Part shown: positions 17,760 to 28,001 of the stretch, one piece after another
How the letters are laid out: the number at the start of each line of letters is the position of its first letter
Position numbering within the stretch: position 1 is the first letter of the stretch
Assembly (NCBI GenBank): GCA_003567855.1
Contig: PWYM01000165.1
Span: 1-32,406 of the forward strand
Length of the DNA: 32,406 bases
Direction of reading: 5' to 3'
Source: Gammaproteobacteria bacterium
GTDB lineage: Bacteria; Pseudomonadota; Gammaproteobacteria; Steroidobacterales; PWYM01
Notes under the pieces: generated by a model
Seen by the model: only the letters and a program-made list of their open reading frames with translations
Databases searched by the model: none
What the model was told of the DNA's origin: nothing
Translations under genes and position numbers: made by a program

Positions 17760-19064
17760 GTGCCCGCCGTTGACCGGCCACGCGCCGGGGGCGAGCCGCC
17801 GTTCGCGACCGTCGCCGAATGGCTGACCTGGCTCGAGCGCTGCAATCCCCGCGAGATCCGCCTCGGCACCGAGCGCGTCGTCGAAGTACTCGCGCGCATG
17901 CCGCTCGCGTCACCCGCGCCGCTGACGCTCACCGTCGGCGGCACCAACGGAAAGGGCTCGTGCGTCGCGTACCTGTCGGCGATGCTCGCCGCGCTCGATC
18001 GGCGCTGCGGAACCTACACCTCGCCGCACCTGCATCGATTCAATGAACGCATCGCTGTTTCCGGCACCGCGCTCGACGATGCCACGCTGCTCGATGCGTT
18101 CGCGGCGGTCGAGCGGGCGCGCGAGGGGGTGGCGCTGACTTACTTCGAGTTCACGACGCTGGCGGCACTCGCAGCCTTCGACGCCGCCGGCTGCGACGCA
18201 CGTGTACTCGAGGTGGGCCTCGGCGGGCGCCTCGACGCGGTCAACGCCGTCGACGCCGACGGCGCGCTGCTCGTGTCGGTCGCGCTCGACCACGTCGACT
18301 GGCTCGGGTCGGACCGCGAGAGCATCGGCGGCGAGAAGGCTGGAATTTTCCGCGCCGGGCGGCCCGCGGTCTGCGCCGATCCCGATCCGCCGGCGTCGGT
18401 GTTCACGCACGCGCGGCGCATCGGCGCGCGGCTGCTGCGCCCGGGCCATGACTATGACCATGGGCGCGACGTGGACGGGTGGTGGTACCGCTCGGCGGGG
18501 CTGGCGCTGCACGCCCTGCCTGCACCCGGACTCGGTGACAGTGACGTGCAGCGCGGTAATGCCGCCGCGAGCCTCGCGCTGCTCGAGGCGTGCGCCGGCG
18601 CCGACGCGGCGCGCGTGGCGGCACCGGCGCTGGCGCGCGCACGGTTGCCGGCACGCGGCGAGCGCATCGAGCGCGACGGCGTCACGTGGATCGTTGACGT
18701 TGCGCATAATCCGGCAGCCGCTGCGGCGCTGGCGGCCGCGCTTGGCACGGTGCCTGCGGGCCGGCGCCGGCACGCGGTGTTCGGCATTCTCGACACCAAG
18801 GACGTCAGCGGCGTGCTGGCCGCGCTCGCGCCGCGAGTCGATGCCTGGTATCTCGCGCCGGCCGACGCGCCGCGCGCGGTCGCAGCGCCGGCGCTGCGCG
18901 CGGCGCTGCCGGAAGATGCGCGGGCGCGCGTCGCGGGTGAATACGCGAGCGTCGCCGCCGCCTGCGACGCGGCGGCCGCGGCCGCCGCAGCGGGTGACGA
19001 GGTGGTGGTGTTCGGCTCGTTTCACATCGCCGGTCCCGCGCTCGAGCACCTTCAGCTATCATGA
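17760..19064 (+). CDS. folC: Folylpolyglutamate/dihydrofolate synthase
   Basis: TVGGTNGKGSCVAYLSAML...YTSPHLHRFNERIAV...LEVGLGGRLDAVN; GTG start at 17760. Confidence 0.94.
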   Translation: MPAVDRPRAGGEPPFATVAEWLTWLERCNPREIRLGTERVVEVLARMPLASPAPLTLTVGGTNGKGSCVAYLSAMLAALDRRCGTYTSPHLHRFNERIAVSGTALDDATLLDAFAAVERAREGVALTYFEFTTLAALAAFDAAGCDARVLEVGLGGRLDAVNAVDADGALLVSVALDHVDWLGSDRESIGGEKAGIFRAGRPAVCADPDPPASVFTHARRIGARLLRPGHDYDHGRDVDGWWYRSAGLALHALPAPGLGDSDVQRGNAAASLALLEACAGADAARVAAPALARARLPARGERIERDGVTWIVDVAHNPAAAAALAAALGTVPAGRRRHAVFGILDTKDVSGVLAALAPRVDAWYLAPADAPRAVAAPALRAALPEDARARVAGEYASVAAACDAAAAAAAAGDEVVVFGSFHIAGPALEHLQLS

Positions 19065-19122
19065 GCGCCTGTGGTCGGTCAGGCGCGGGCATACCGCGGC
19101 GAGCACCCCGGGGTGGTGGCGA

Positions 19123-19782
19123 ATGGAACGCAAGCTCAAGGAACGGCTGATCGGTGCCGGGTTGCTGGTGCTGGCCGGCGTACTGCTCATACCGCTGTTC
19201 CTCGATGGCCCCGATCCGGAGACCGAGCGCGACCGCCGCACGATCGCGCTGCCGGCCGGAGAGGGCGAGAGTGCCGGCGACACGCGCACGATCCGGCTCG
19301 AGCAGGACCGTGACGGGAGAGTCGTGGAGCGCGGGCGCCCGCGCAGCGAGGCGCCCGACCGCTCGGAGGCCGTGCAGCCGCCTGCAGAGGCAGCGCAACC
19401 GGCCCCGGCCGAACCCGCGCGCCCGCAGCCTGCGCCCGAGCCGGTGCCCGAGCCCGAACCCGACCCCCAACCGGCCCCTGAGCCCGAACCGGCCCCTGAA
19501 CCCGAGCCCGAACCGGAGCCTGCACCTGAGCCGGAGCGCACCCGTGGCGACAACGGCTGGGTCGCACAGGTCGGCAGCTTCGGCAGCCGCGAGAATGCCG
19601 ACCGTCTCGCCAGCGAGCTGCGCGAACTCGGCCACCAGAGCTTCGTGACGCGCCTCGAGAGCGACGGCCAGGTCCTGCATCGCGTGCGCGTCGGTCCGGC
19701 TGCGGACCGTGACGGCGCGGCGGCACTCGCGCAGCAGCTGCAGGACGACGGCTACAGCGCACAGCCGGTACCCGAGGGTTGA
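19123..19782 (+). CDS. SPOR-domain inner-membrane protein (DedD-like)
   Basis: From ATG at 19123: MERKLKERLIGAGLLVLAGVLLIPLFLDGP; Pro/Glu linker; SPOR NGWVAQVGSFGSRENADRLASELRELGHQSFV...; position between folC and cvpA. Confidence 0.88.
   Translation: MERKLKERLIGAGLLVLAGVLLIPLFLDGPDPETERDRRTIALPAGEGESAGDTRTIRLEQDRDGRVVERGRPRSEAPDRSEAVQPPAEAAQPAPAEPARPQPAPEPVPEPEPDPQPAPEPEPAPEPEPEPEPAPEPERTRGDNGWVAQVGSFGSRENADRLASELRELGHQSFVTRLESDGQVLHRVRVGPAADRDGAAALAQQLQDDGYSAQPVPEG
19435..19536 (+). repeat. Low-complexity Pro-Glu (PEPEPAPEPE) repeat in SPOR protein linker
   Basis: Reiterated cccgaa/ccggag/cctgag hexamer-like units encoding PEPVPEPEPDPQPAPEPEPAPEPEPEPEPAPEPE. Confidence 0.8.
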
Positions 19783-19846
19783 GCCGGCGTCGCAGGCAGG
19801 CCGGACACGACGAGGACCAGGCGCACAGCGCGGGTGGCGGGCAGCA

Positions 19847-20368
19847 ATGTCGGTAATCGATTACCTGCTGGCAGCGGTTGTTGCGCTGTCGGTATTCATC
19901 GGGTTTTTCCGCGGTTTCATGCGCGAGGCGATCTCGCTGGTCACGTGGGCGCTCGCGGTCTGGGTCGCGCTGCGCTTCTCGTTCGTCGTCGAGCCTTGGC
20001 TCGGCGTGCTAGACAACTCGCCGGCGGTGCGGCTGTGGGTCGCACGCGGGGTGCTGTTCGTCGGCGTACTCGTCATTGGTGCGCTGATCAATCACCTGAT
20101 GGGCCGGCTGGTGCGCGGCACCGGTCTGTCGGGGACCGACCGCATGCTCGGCATGCTGTTCGGCCTCGGCCGCGGCGCGCTGGTCGTCGGCGTGATGGTG
20201 CTCGCCGCGCAGTTCGCCGGGCTCGACGAGGACGAGTGGTGGGAAGACTCGGCGCTCGTGCCCTACGGGGAGCGCATCGCCGAAGGACTGGTCGAGCTCG
20301 CCGACGAGGCGGGCGCCCTTCTGGATAACGGCACTGACACCATACCGGCGCCGCCGGTGGAGCCCTGA
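19847..20368 (+). CDS. cvpA: CvpA family membrane protein
   Basis: [34 protein letters not shown]...; directly upstream of purF. Confidence 0.94.
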   Translation: MSVIDYLLAAVVALSVFIGFFRGFMREAISLVTWALAVWVALRFSFVVEPWLGVLDNSPAVRLWVARGVLFVGVLVIGALINHLMGRLVRGTGLSGTDRMLGMLFGLGRGALVVGVMVLAAQFAGLDEDEWWEDSALVPYGERIAEGLVELADEAGALLDNGTDTIPAPPVEP

Positions 20369-20387
20369 TGCAACGGAACCCTGCCTG

Positions 20388-21914
20388 ATGTGTGGAATAG
20401 TCGGAATCGTCGCCCGTGAACCGGTCAACCAGGCGCTGTACGACGCGCTGACGGTGCTGCAGCACCGCGGCCAGGATGCCGCCGGCATCATGACCGAAGA
20501 CCGCGGCCGCCTGTGCGTGCGAAAGAGCAACGGGCTTGTGCGCGACGTGTTTCAGCAGCGCCACATGCTGCGACTCAAAGGTCATGTGGGCATCGGCCAC
20601 GTGCGCTATCCGACGGCCGGCTGCACGAGTTCGTCAGAGGCGCAGCCGTTTTACGTGAATTCGCCGTTCGGCATCTGCCTCGGCCATAACGGCAACCTTA
20701 CGAACGCCGCCGAGCTCGCCGACCTGCTGGTGCGCGAGGACCGCCGCCACCTCAATACCGGGTCCGACTCCGAGGTGCTGCTCAACGTGTTCGCGCACGA
20801 GCTCGGCGCGCTGTCCAACGGACGCTTCCGCGTCGACGACATCTTCGACGCGGTCGAGGCCGTGCACCGGCGCTGCCGCGGCGGCTATGCGGTCGTCGCG
20901 ATGATCGTCGGCCACGGCATCGTCGCGTTCCGCGACCCGCACGGGATACGCCCGGCGGTGATCGGCGTGCGCGAGACCGCCGACGGCGTCGAACACATGA
21001 TCGCCTCGGAGAGCGTCGCGCTCGATGCCGTGGGCTTCGAACTGGTGCGCGACATCCGCCCCGGAGAGTGCGTGTTCATCGACCACGATGGGCGCCTGTA
21101 CTCGCGTGAGACGCATACCGCGCAGGGCTATTCGCCGTGCATGTTCGAATTCGTCTACTTTGCGCGTCCGGACTCGATCATCGACAACATCTCGGTATAC
21201 AAGGCGCGGCTGCGCATGGGCGAGGCACTCGCCGACCGGATCCTGCGCGAGTTGCCCGAGCACGACGTCGACGTCGTGATCCCCATTCCAGACACCAGTC
21301 GCACCAGTGCGCTGCAGGTCGCACACCGGCTTGGCGTGAAGTACCGCGAGGGCTTCATCAAGAACCGCTACATCGGGCGCACCTTCATCATGCCCGGGCA
21401 GGCGCTGCGGCGTAAGTCGGTGCGCCGCAAGCTCAACCCCATCGACCTCGAGTTTCGCGGCAAGAACGTGCTGCTCGTCGACGACTCGATCGTGCGCGGC
21501 ACCACCTCTCAGCAGATCATCGAGATGGCGCGCGAGGCCGGTGCACGCAAGGTCTACTTTGCATCGGCGGCGCCGCCGGTGCGTTACCCCAACGTGTACG
21601 GCATCGACATGCCGGCGGCGAGCGAACTTGTCGCCAACGGGCGCACCGAGGAGGAGGTCGGGCGCATCATCGGCGCCGACTGGATGATCTACCAGGAACT
21701 CGACGCGCTGATCCACGCGGTGCGCCACGACCATGCCGCCATCGAGGACTTCGACACCTCGTGTTTTTCGGGCCGCTATGTCACCGGTGACGTCACCGCC
21801 GACTACCTCGCCGAACTCGAATCGCAGCGTTCGGAGGCAGCGCGGCGCGCCCACAAACGCGCTCCCGACGAGCCACCGGACGACGAAACCGACGCGTTCG
21901 CGGTCGCGCGCTGA
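20388..21914 (+). CDS. purF: Amidophosphoribosyltransferase
   Basis: MCGIVGIVA (N-terminal nucleophile Cys)...[11 protein letters not shown]...[26 protein letters not shown]. Confidence 0.97.
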   Translation: MCGIVGIVAREPVNQALYDALTVLQHRGQDAAGIMTEDRGRLCVRKSNGLVRDVFQQRHMLRLKGHVGIGHVRYPTAGCTSSSEAQPFYVNSPFGICLGHNGNLTNAAELADLLVREDRRHLNTGSDSEVLLNVFAHELGALSNGRFRVDDIFDAVEAVHRRCRGGYAVVAMIVGHGIVAFRDPHGIRPAVIGVRETADGVEHMIASESVALDAVGFELVRDIRPGECVFIDHDGRLYSRETHTAQGYSPCMFEFVYFARPDSIIDNISVYKARLRMGEALADRILRELPEHDVDVVIPIPDTSRTSALQVAHRLGVKYREGFIKNRYIGRTFIMPGQALRRKSVRRKLNPIDLEFRGKNVLLVDDSIVRGTTSQQIIEMAREAGARKVYFASAAPPVRYPNVYGIDMPAASELVANGRTEEEVGRIIGADWMIYQELDALIHAVRHDHAAIEDFDTSCFSGRYVTGDVTADYLAELESQRSEAARRAHKRAPDEPPDDETDAFAVAR

Positions 21915-21918
21915 AGCG

Positions 21919-22782
<864 letters not shown>

Positions 22783-22791
22783 CCGGCGGCC

Positions 22792-22797
22792 TATAAT
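22792..22797 (+). promoter_or_regulatory. Putative -10 box TATAAT for miaE
   Basis: Consensus TATAAT in the short kinase-miaE gap, 7 nt before the miaE ATG; no clear -35. Confidence 0.45.
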
Positions 22798-22804
22798 CGT
22801 CGCG

Positions 22805-23440
22805 ATGTCAGCTGCCGCACAGTCCGTTTCCCGGGTGCCGGACGCGATCGCCGCTTTCCTGCACGCGCCGACCCCGCAGGCGTGGGTCACCGCTGCGGCC
22901 GGCGACGTCGCGCTGCTGCTCAACGACCATGCAAATTGCGAGTACAAGGCCGCGGCGACCGCGCTGTCACTGATCGCCCGTTACACGGAAGATGCAGCGC
23001 TGGTCGAGCGCATGTCGCGGCTCGCGCGCGAGGAGCTTCGCCACTTCGAACAGGTGCGCGCGCTGATGCACGCCGAGGGCATCGCGTGGCAACGTCTCAC
23101 GGCCTCGCGCTATGCGGGTGGGCTGCGCGCGCTGGTGCGTGCCGCCGAGCCCGCACGGCGGCTCGACCTGCTGGTCGTAGGCGCGTACATCGAGGCGCGC
23201 TCGTGCGAACGCTTCGCGCTGCTGGTGCCGCGACTGCCGGCGCCGGTCGCGGATTTCTACGCACGCCTGCTGGCCTCCGAGGCGCGCCACTTCCAGGATT
23301 ATCTCGCGCTCGCGGCGGCGCGTGATGATGACGGTGAGCTCGACGCCCGGATTGCGCGCGTCGGTGAGGCAGAGGCGGCGCTTGCGACCGGGCCCGATAC
23401 CCAGCTGCGCTTCCATTCGGGGCCGCCTGCGGGCGGCTGA
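22805..23440 (+). CDS. miaE: tRNA 2-methylthio-N6-isopentenyladenosine hydroxylase (MiaE, diiron)
   Basis: LLLNDHANCEYKAAATALSLI...REELRHFEQV...GAYIEARSCERF...ASEARHFQDYLALA; ferritin-like E/ExxH motifs. Confidence 0.92.
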   Translation: MSAAAQSVSRVPDAIAAFLHAPTPQAWVTAAAGDVALLLNDHANCEYKAAATALSLIARYTEDAALVERMSRLAREELRHFEQVRALMHAEGIAWQRLTASRYAGGLRALVRAAEPARRLDLLVVGAYIEARSCERFALLVPRLPAPVADFYARLLASEARHFQDYLALAAARDDDGELDARIARVGEAEAALATGPDTQLRFHSGPPAGG

Positions 23441-23495
23441 CGCGGGCCGATCGGACGCAGCGCGTCCGGCGGCAGCGGTTCGGGTGGCACGAATG

Positions 23496-23540
23496 CCTGA
23501 GGTGGGTGGCGTCCCGCGCCGGCGGGTGGGAACCCTCAGG
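23496..23540. terminator. Possible bidirectional stem-loop between convergent miaE and lpxH
   Basis: CCTGAGG (23496..23502) / CCTCAGG (23534..23540) with nested CCCGC-GCCG-GCGGG; no U-tract; overlaps lpxH stop. Confidence 0.3.
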
Positions 23541-24264
23541 TGCTGCGGTCGAGCGTCTGCAGTTCGAAGCCGTCGGCGTTCCAGCGCACCATGCTGCCCT
23601 GCGTGTACCAGTCGCCGAGCACGATGCGCCGTGCCGGTGTGCCGTCGAGTTCAAACTCGTGCACCGCCGGGCGGTGGGTGTGACCGTGCAGCAGCGTGTG
23701 CACACCGTGCGCGCGCATCGTCGCCTCCACGGTGCGCGGGTTCACGTCCATGATGTCGTCGGTCTTGGTCGCGCTGTCGGTGCGGCTGCGTTCGCGGGCC
23801 TGGCGCGCGAGCGCAACGCGCTGCTCGGCTGGCAGGCCCAGGAACTGGCGCTGCCAGTTCGGGTCGCGGACCATCTTGCGGAACTGCTGGTAGGCGATGT
23901 CGTCGGTGCACAGGCTGTCGCCGTGCATCAGCAGCACCTGCTCGCCGTAGAGGTCGACGACCGTTTCCTCGTCGAGCAGCGTGCACCCGGTGCGCTCGGC
24001 GAACGCGTCGCCGACCAGGAAGTCGCGGTTGCCGTGCATGAAGCGGCACGCGACGCCCGCATCCGACACCTCGCGTATCGCCGCCTCGATGCGGTCGCTG
24101 TAGGAGTTGCGGAAGTCGTCGCCGACCCACGCCTCGAACACGTCGCCGAGCAGGTACAGCGTCTCGGCCTCGCGCGCCGGGCCGGCCATGAACTCGAGGA
24201 ATTGCGCGGTGATGTCCTCGCGCGACGGTTCCAGGTGCAGGTCGGAGATGAACAGCGTGCTCAT
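23536..24264 (-). CDS. lpxH: UDP-2,3-diacylglucosamine diphosphatase
   Basis: From ATG at 24264: MSTLFISDLHLEPSREDI...LLGDVFEAWVGDD...FMHGNRDFLVG...LMHGDSLCTDD...LLHGHTHRPAVHEF. The 603-aa ORF is an over-extension. Confidence 0.95.
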   Translation of the reverse strand: MSTLFISDLHLEPSREDITAQFLEFMAGPAREAETLYLLGDVFEAWVGDDFRNSYSDRIEAAIREVSDAGVACRFMHGNRDFLVGDAFAERTGCTLLDEETVVDLYGEQVLLMHGDSLCTDDIAYQQFRKMVRDPNWQRQFLGLPAEQRVALARQARERSRTDSATKTDDIMDVNPRTVEATMRAHGVHTLLHGHTHRPAVHEFELDGTPARRIVLGDWYTQGSMVRWNADGFELQTLDRST

Positions 24265-24860
24265 GAGTCGTCCTGCTCGTACTCGTCGCGCGGCATCACG
24301 CGCGCCTGCTCGATGATGACGGGCGAGGTCGGCACGTCGCGCTCGAACGGCCCGCCGGGGCCGGTGGACCGGTCGCCGATCGCATCGACGACGGCCATGC
24401 CGCGCACGACCCGACCGAACACCGCGTAACCCCAGCGGCTGGGTGACGGGTTCAGCGACGCGTTGTCGATGAGGTTGATGTAGAACTGCGAGTTCGCCGA
24501 GTGCGGGTCGTTGGTGCGCGCCATCGCGATCGTGCCGCGCTGGTTGCCGAGCCCGTTGCCGGATTCGTTGACGATGTGGTCGCCGGTCTCGCGCGGCTCG
24601 AACTCGGCATCGAAGGCGCCGGCCTGCACGACGAAGCCCTGCACCACGCGGTGGAAGATCAGCCCGTCGTAGTAGCCGTCTTCGACCTGGTCGACGAAAT
24701 TGCGCACGGTGATCGGCGCGCGGCGGGTGTCGAGTTCCAGCACGAAAGTGCCGAGGTTGGTGGTCATCTCGACCAGCGGGAAGTTGGGCAGGCGGGACTC
24801 CTCGGCGGCGACCTGCCAGGGCAGCACCAGGGCGAGAAGGGCGATCAGCAGCGGTTTCAT
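24261..24860 (-). CDS. Periplasmic cyclophilin-type peptidyl-prolyl cis-trans isomerase
   Basis: Signal peptide MKPLLIALLALVLPWQVAAEE; FHRVVQGFVVQAG...GTIAMARTNDPHSANSQFYINL...YAVFGRVV. Stop overlaps lpxH start (ATGA). Confidence 0.92.
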   Translation of the reverse strand: MKPLLIALLALVLPWQVAAEESRLPNFPLVEMTTNLGTFVLELDTRRAPITVRNFVDQVEDGYYDGLIFHRVVQGFVVQAGAFDAEFEPRETGDHIVNESGNGLGNQRGTIAMARTNDPHSANSQFYINLIDNASLNPSPSRWGYAVFGRVVRGMAVVDAIGDRSTGPGGPFERDVPTSPVIIEQARVMPRDEYEQDDS

Positions 24861-24914
24861 CGATGTCACTCCGTGAGCGGAACACGGCCGGCACCCTGCC
24901 GGCCACGGGCAAAT

Positions 24915-25766
24915 CTAGGGCGTGCGGTCGGCCACGGTCAACGTGTTCTGCAGCAGCGTCGCGACCGTCATCGGCCCGACGCCGCCCGGTACGGGCGTGA
25001 TCCAGCCCGCGCGCTCGCGCGCGGTGTCGAAATCCACGTCGCCGGTCAGGCGCCCGTCGTCGCGGCGGTTGATGCCGACGTCGATCACGGTCGCGCCCGG
25101 GCGCACCCAGTCCCCGGGCACGAGGCCCGGGCGGCCGACCGCGACGGCGAGGATCTCGGCGGCCTCGACGTGCGTCCTGAGATCGCGCGTGAAGCGGTGG
25201 CAGATCGTCGTGGTCGCACCGGCGAGCAGGAACTCGAGCGCGAGCGGGCGCCCCACGTGGTTCGACGCGCCGACGACGACGGCATGGCGGCCGCGCACCG
25301 GGATGTCGTGGCGCGCGAGCAGCGTCATGATCCCGTACGGGGTGCACGGGCGCAGCACCGGGATGCGCTGCGCGAGCCGGCCGACCGTGTAGGGGTGGAA
25401 CCCGTCGACGTCCTTGGCGGGCAGGATGCGCTCGATCACCGCGATCTCGTCGATGTGCGACGGCAGCGGGAGCTGCACCAGGATGCCGTCGACGGCGGGG
25501 TCGGTGTTGAGCCGGTCGATCAGCGCCAGCAGCTCGCGCTCGCTGGTACTCGCGTCGAGGTCATGGTCGAACGCGCGGATGCCGGTTTCCTCGCACGCGC
25601 GGCGCTTGTTGCGCACGTAGACGTGCGACGCCGGGTCATCGCCGACGAGGATCACGGCGAGCCCCGGCGGGCGCAGGCCCTGGGCCTCGCGCTCGCGCAC
25701 GCGGGCGCCGATCTCGGCGCGCAGTTCGGCGGCGACGCGGCGGCCGTCGATCAGCTGCGCGCTCAT
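24915..25766 (-). CDS. folD: Methylenetetrahydrofolate dehydrogenase / methenyl-THF cyclohydrolase
   Basis: From ATG at 25766: [16 protein letters not shown]...[23 protein letters not shown]...[10 protein letters not shown]...PCTPYGIM...[28 protein letters not shown]...[16 protein letters not shown]. Confidence 0.97.
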   Translation of the reverse strand: MSAQLIDGRRVAAELRAEIGARVREREAQGLRPPGLAVILVGDDPASHVYVRNKRRACEETGIRAFDHDLDASTSERELLALIDRLNTDPAVDGILVQLPLPSHIDEIAVIERILPAKDVDGFHPYTVGRLAQRIPVLRPCTPYGIMTLLARHDIPVRGRHAVVVGASNHVGRPLALEFLLAGATTTICHRFTRDLRTHVEAAEILAVAVGRPGLVPGDWVRPGATVIDVGINRRDDGRLTGDVDFDTARERAGWITPVPGGVGPMTVATLLQNTLTVADRTP

Positions 25767-25945
25767 CGGGGCGCGATTCGGGCGAGGCTCTGCGGTCGCA
25801 TGGGTCGTGGTCCGTGTTTCGGAAGGCGCCGGGGCGGCGCGCGCGGACAGCCGCCGCGGCACGCGTTGCCCGGCGCTGTGCTACGCCGTGGAGAAGGGCC
25901 GCGATTGTCGCATGCGGCTTTTGCGGCTCACAAGCAGGCTTTCAA

Positions 25946-25975
25946 TTGACGAACTTGCCTCGGGCGCTCTAAGAT
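25946..25975 (+). promoter_or_regulatory. Putative tRNA operon promoter (TTGACG-N18-TAAGAT)
   Basis: ttgacg at 25946..25951, 18-nt spacer, taagat at 25970..25975, about 100 bp upstream of tRNA-Pro. Confidence 0.45.
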
Positions 25976-26072
25976 TAAGGGCTTGCTTGGGAGCGGGATG
26001 TATCGCTTGAGGGCAGGTGGCGGCAGGGCAGACGGCCGGTACGGGTTCGGGCGCGTGTTCTTTTTTATCGAT

Positions 26073-26149
26073 CGGGGCATAGCGCAGTCTGGTAGCGCAT
26101 CTGCTTTGGGAGCAGAGGGTCGGGGGTTCGAATCCCTCTGCCCCGACCA
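26073..26149 (+). tRNA. tRNA-Pro (anticodon TGG)
   Basis: CGGGGCA...TGCCCCG acceptor, anticodon stem CTGCT-TTGGGAG-CAG, TTCGAAT T-loop, encoded ACCA end; 77 nt. Confidence 0.95.
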
Positions 26150-26178
26150 AATCCGCCGACGGGCAAGGGTTCAGGACT

Positions 26179-26255
26179 GCGCCTGTAGCTCAACCGGATA
26201 GAGCATCGGCCTTCTAAGCCGACGGTTGCAGGTTCGAGTCCTGCCAGGCGCGCCA
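26179..26255 (+). tRNA. tRNA-Arg (anticodon TCT)
   Basis: GCGCCTG...CAGGCGC acceptor, anticodon loop CTTCTAA, TTCGAGT, encoded GCCA end; 77 nt. Confidence 0.95.
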
Positions 26256-26291
26256 CGGCCCTGCCAGGCGGGCCGCGTGATGAGTTTCTAT

Positions 26292-26368
26292 GGTGGGCGT
26301 AGCTCAGTTGGTAGAGCCCCGGATTGTGATTCCGGTCGTCGTGGGTTCGAGTCCCATCGTCCACCCCA
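26292..26368 (+). tRNA. tRNA-His (anticodon GTG), with encoded G-1
   Basis: G(-1)GTGGGCG...CGTCCAC-C-CCA, anticodon loop TTGTGAT, TTCGAGT. Confidence 0.95.
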
Positions 26369-26416
26369 TACATTTCGCCCGGGCCACTCGCGCCGCGGGC
26401 ACGCACGATACAACTC

Positions 26417-26492
26417 GGGCCGTTAGCTCAATTGGCAGAGCAGTGGACTCTTAATCCATTGGTTGTAGGTTCGATTCCTACACGGCCCACCA
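26417..26492 (+). tRNA. tRNA-Lys (anticodon CTT)
   Basis: GGGCCGT...ACGGCCC-A-CCA acceptor, anticodon loop CTCTTAA, TTCGATT; 76 nt. Confidence 0.95.
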
Positions 26493-26551
26493 TTTTCCCC
26501 CATCGCCCACTGTCCACCGCCCGAGTGGCTGCGCGCGATACTCCGTTGCGG

Positions 26552-28000
26552 CTAATTGCCGCCCTTACCACCCGGGCCCGAGGGCCGCGTAAAGCGGTCG
26601 TTGAGTGCCTGCACCAGTCCGTGCGCATCGGAGATCACGCCGGCGAGACGGCGGCGGACCCTGCGGCCGTAGCCGCGTGGCGTGGTGAAGAAGTAGGGTT
26701 TCAGAGAACGCACGTTGTGTTCGAACGCGGCGAGCAGCCAAGGCGTGCGCCGCCCCAGTGCCTGTTCGCGCTCGAGCCGCCGGGCGACCTGGCGGCCGGC
26801 CACGCGGCGAATCCAGTGCTGAATCGCCCAGCCCAGGATCAGGATCAGCGCAAGGCCGCCCCAGAACACGATCGGGTTTTCGGGGAAGCCCAGTGACAGC
26901 CCGTCCTCGCTCGATCGGTGCAGCGCGACGCCGATGGCGATCACTACGCCGAGCAGGCCGCCGCCGATGATGCCCTGCAGCCAGGTGATGCGCCGTTTCC
27001 AGGCGCGTCGCGCGCCGGTCACCGCCGGCACCAGCGTATCGCCGATGTAGTGGGCGGTTTCTTCGAGCATCGCGCTGACGCGGTAAGCGCGCTCCACGTT
27101 GACCTGTTCCATGCGCTGGATGATCGCGTCCATGTCGGCGTTGCGCTTGCGTTCGAAGCGTTCACGCAGCGCTTCGTCGCCGAAGTCGCCGGCGGCGTCC
27201 GGGTCGTAGATGCGGAAGAAGCGTCCGGCGGTGAGTCCCTTCTGCGCGAGCGCACGCTGCCATGCGCTGAACACTTCCTCGGGGTTGTCCTCGCGCGCGG
27301 CGCTGTCGATCTGGTTCAGCACGTAGAGGAACTTGTTGAAGTCGGGGCGTTCCAGCGTGCGCCGCACGAGGTGGTCGAGCGTGTCGCGCATCGCGCCGGG
27401 CTCGGGGTGGCGGGCATCGAAGAACACCAGCACCAGGTCGGACAGGTCGAGGATGTGCTCGCTGATGCGCAGCGTTGCGGTGCGCTGGTCGTCGGCGTCG
27501 AAACCCGGCGAGTCGATCAGGATGCGCCCGCGCAGCCGGTCGCTGTTGCAGGTGCGCAGTTGCAGGTAGACGTCGAGGCGGCGGCCCTCGCCGGCGAGCA
27601 GCTCGTCGATCGACTCGCTGATGCGGTAGAACGGGAAGCGCGGCTCATTGTCGAGCGCGCGTCCGGGCAGCACGCGTGATTCGTCTTCGCTGCCGTAGCA
27701 GATCACGGTGAACTTGTCGTCCACCGCCTGGTTGCCAGTGGCCTGAAGTTTCTGGCCGACGTACTGGTTGATGAACGTCGACTTGCCCGATGAGAAGGTG
27801 CCGAGGATCGAGATCACCGGCCACCACGTCACCTGGGTCGCGAATGACTGGTCGCGCCCCATCATGCCGAGCCGGTAGGCGACCGCGTCGAGCTTGCGGA
27901 AGCTCTTCACGGCGTCTTTCAGCGCCGGGTTCTCGGTGGCGAGGTGGGATTCGAGGTTCTTCAGGCGTGCCTTCAGCGAGGTCGCGGTGTTGCTGGTCAA
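26552..28000 (-). CDS. EHD/dynamin-like GTPase with two predicted TM helices
   Basis: P-loop GTFSSGKSTFINQYVG, NQAVDDKFTVICYG switch, LIDSPGFD (DxxG), YVLNQID (NxxD); TM segments WLQGIIGGGLLGVVIAIGVAL and IVFWGGLALILILGWAI. TTG start at 28000 preceded by GGAGG. Confidence 0.85.
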   Translation of the reverse strand: MTSNTATSLKARLKNLESHLATENPALKDAVKSFRKLDAVAYRLGMMGRDQSFATQVTWWPVISILGTFSSGKSTFINQYVGQKLQATGNQAVDDKFTVICYGSEDESRVLPGRALDNEPRFPFYRISESIDELLAGEGRRLDVYLQLRTCNSDRLRGRILIDSPGFDADDQRTATLRISEHILDLSDLVLVFFDARHPEPGAMRDTLDHLVRRTLERPDFNKFLYVLNQIDSAAREDNPEEVFSAWQRALAQKGLTAGRFFRIYDPDAAGDFGDEALRERFERKRNADMDAIIQRMEQVNVERAYRVSAMLEETAHYIGDTLVPAVTGARRAWKRRITWLQGIIGGGLLGVVIAIGVALHRSSEDGLSLGFPENPIVFWGGLALILILGWAIQHWIRRVAGRQVARRLEREQALGRRTPWLLAAFEHNVRSLKPYFFTTPRGYGRRVRRRLAGVISDAHGLVQALNDRFTRPSGPGGKGGN

Positions 28001-28001
28001 T

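Noticed and set aside
24265-25347. N-terminal extension of the 603-aa minus ORF ending in lpxH
   Set aside because: Out-of-frame overlap with ppi and folD; LpxH starts at MSTLFISDLHL (24264).
24501-25949. 482-aa plus-strand ORF antisense to ppi/folD
   Set aside because: His/Arg/Ala-rich antisense artefact.
26065-26628. Small ORFs across the tRNA cluster with peptides such as GFEPPTLCSQSR and RVGIEPTTNGLR
   Set aside because: Well-known spurious translations of tRNA genes.
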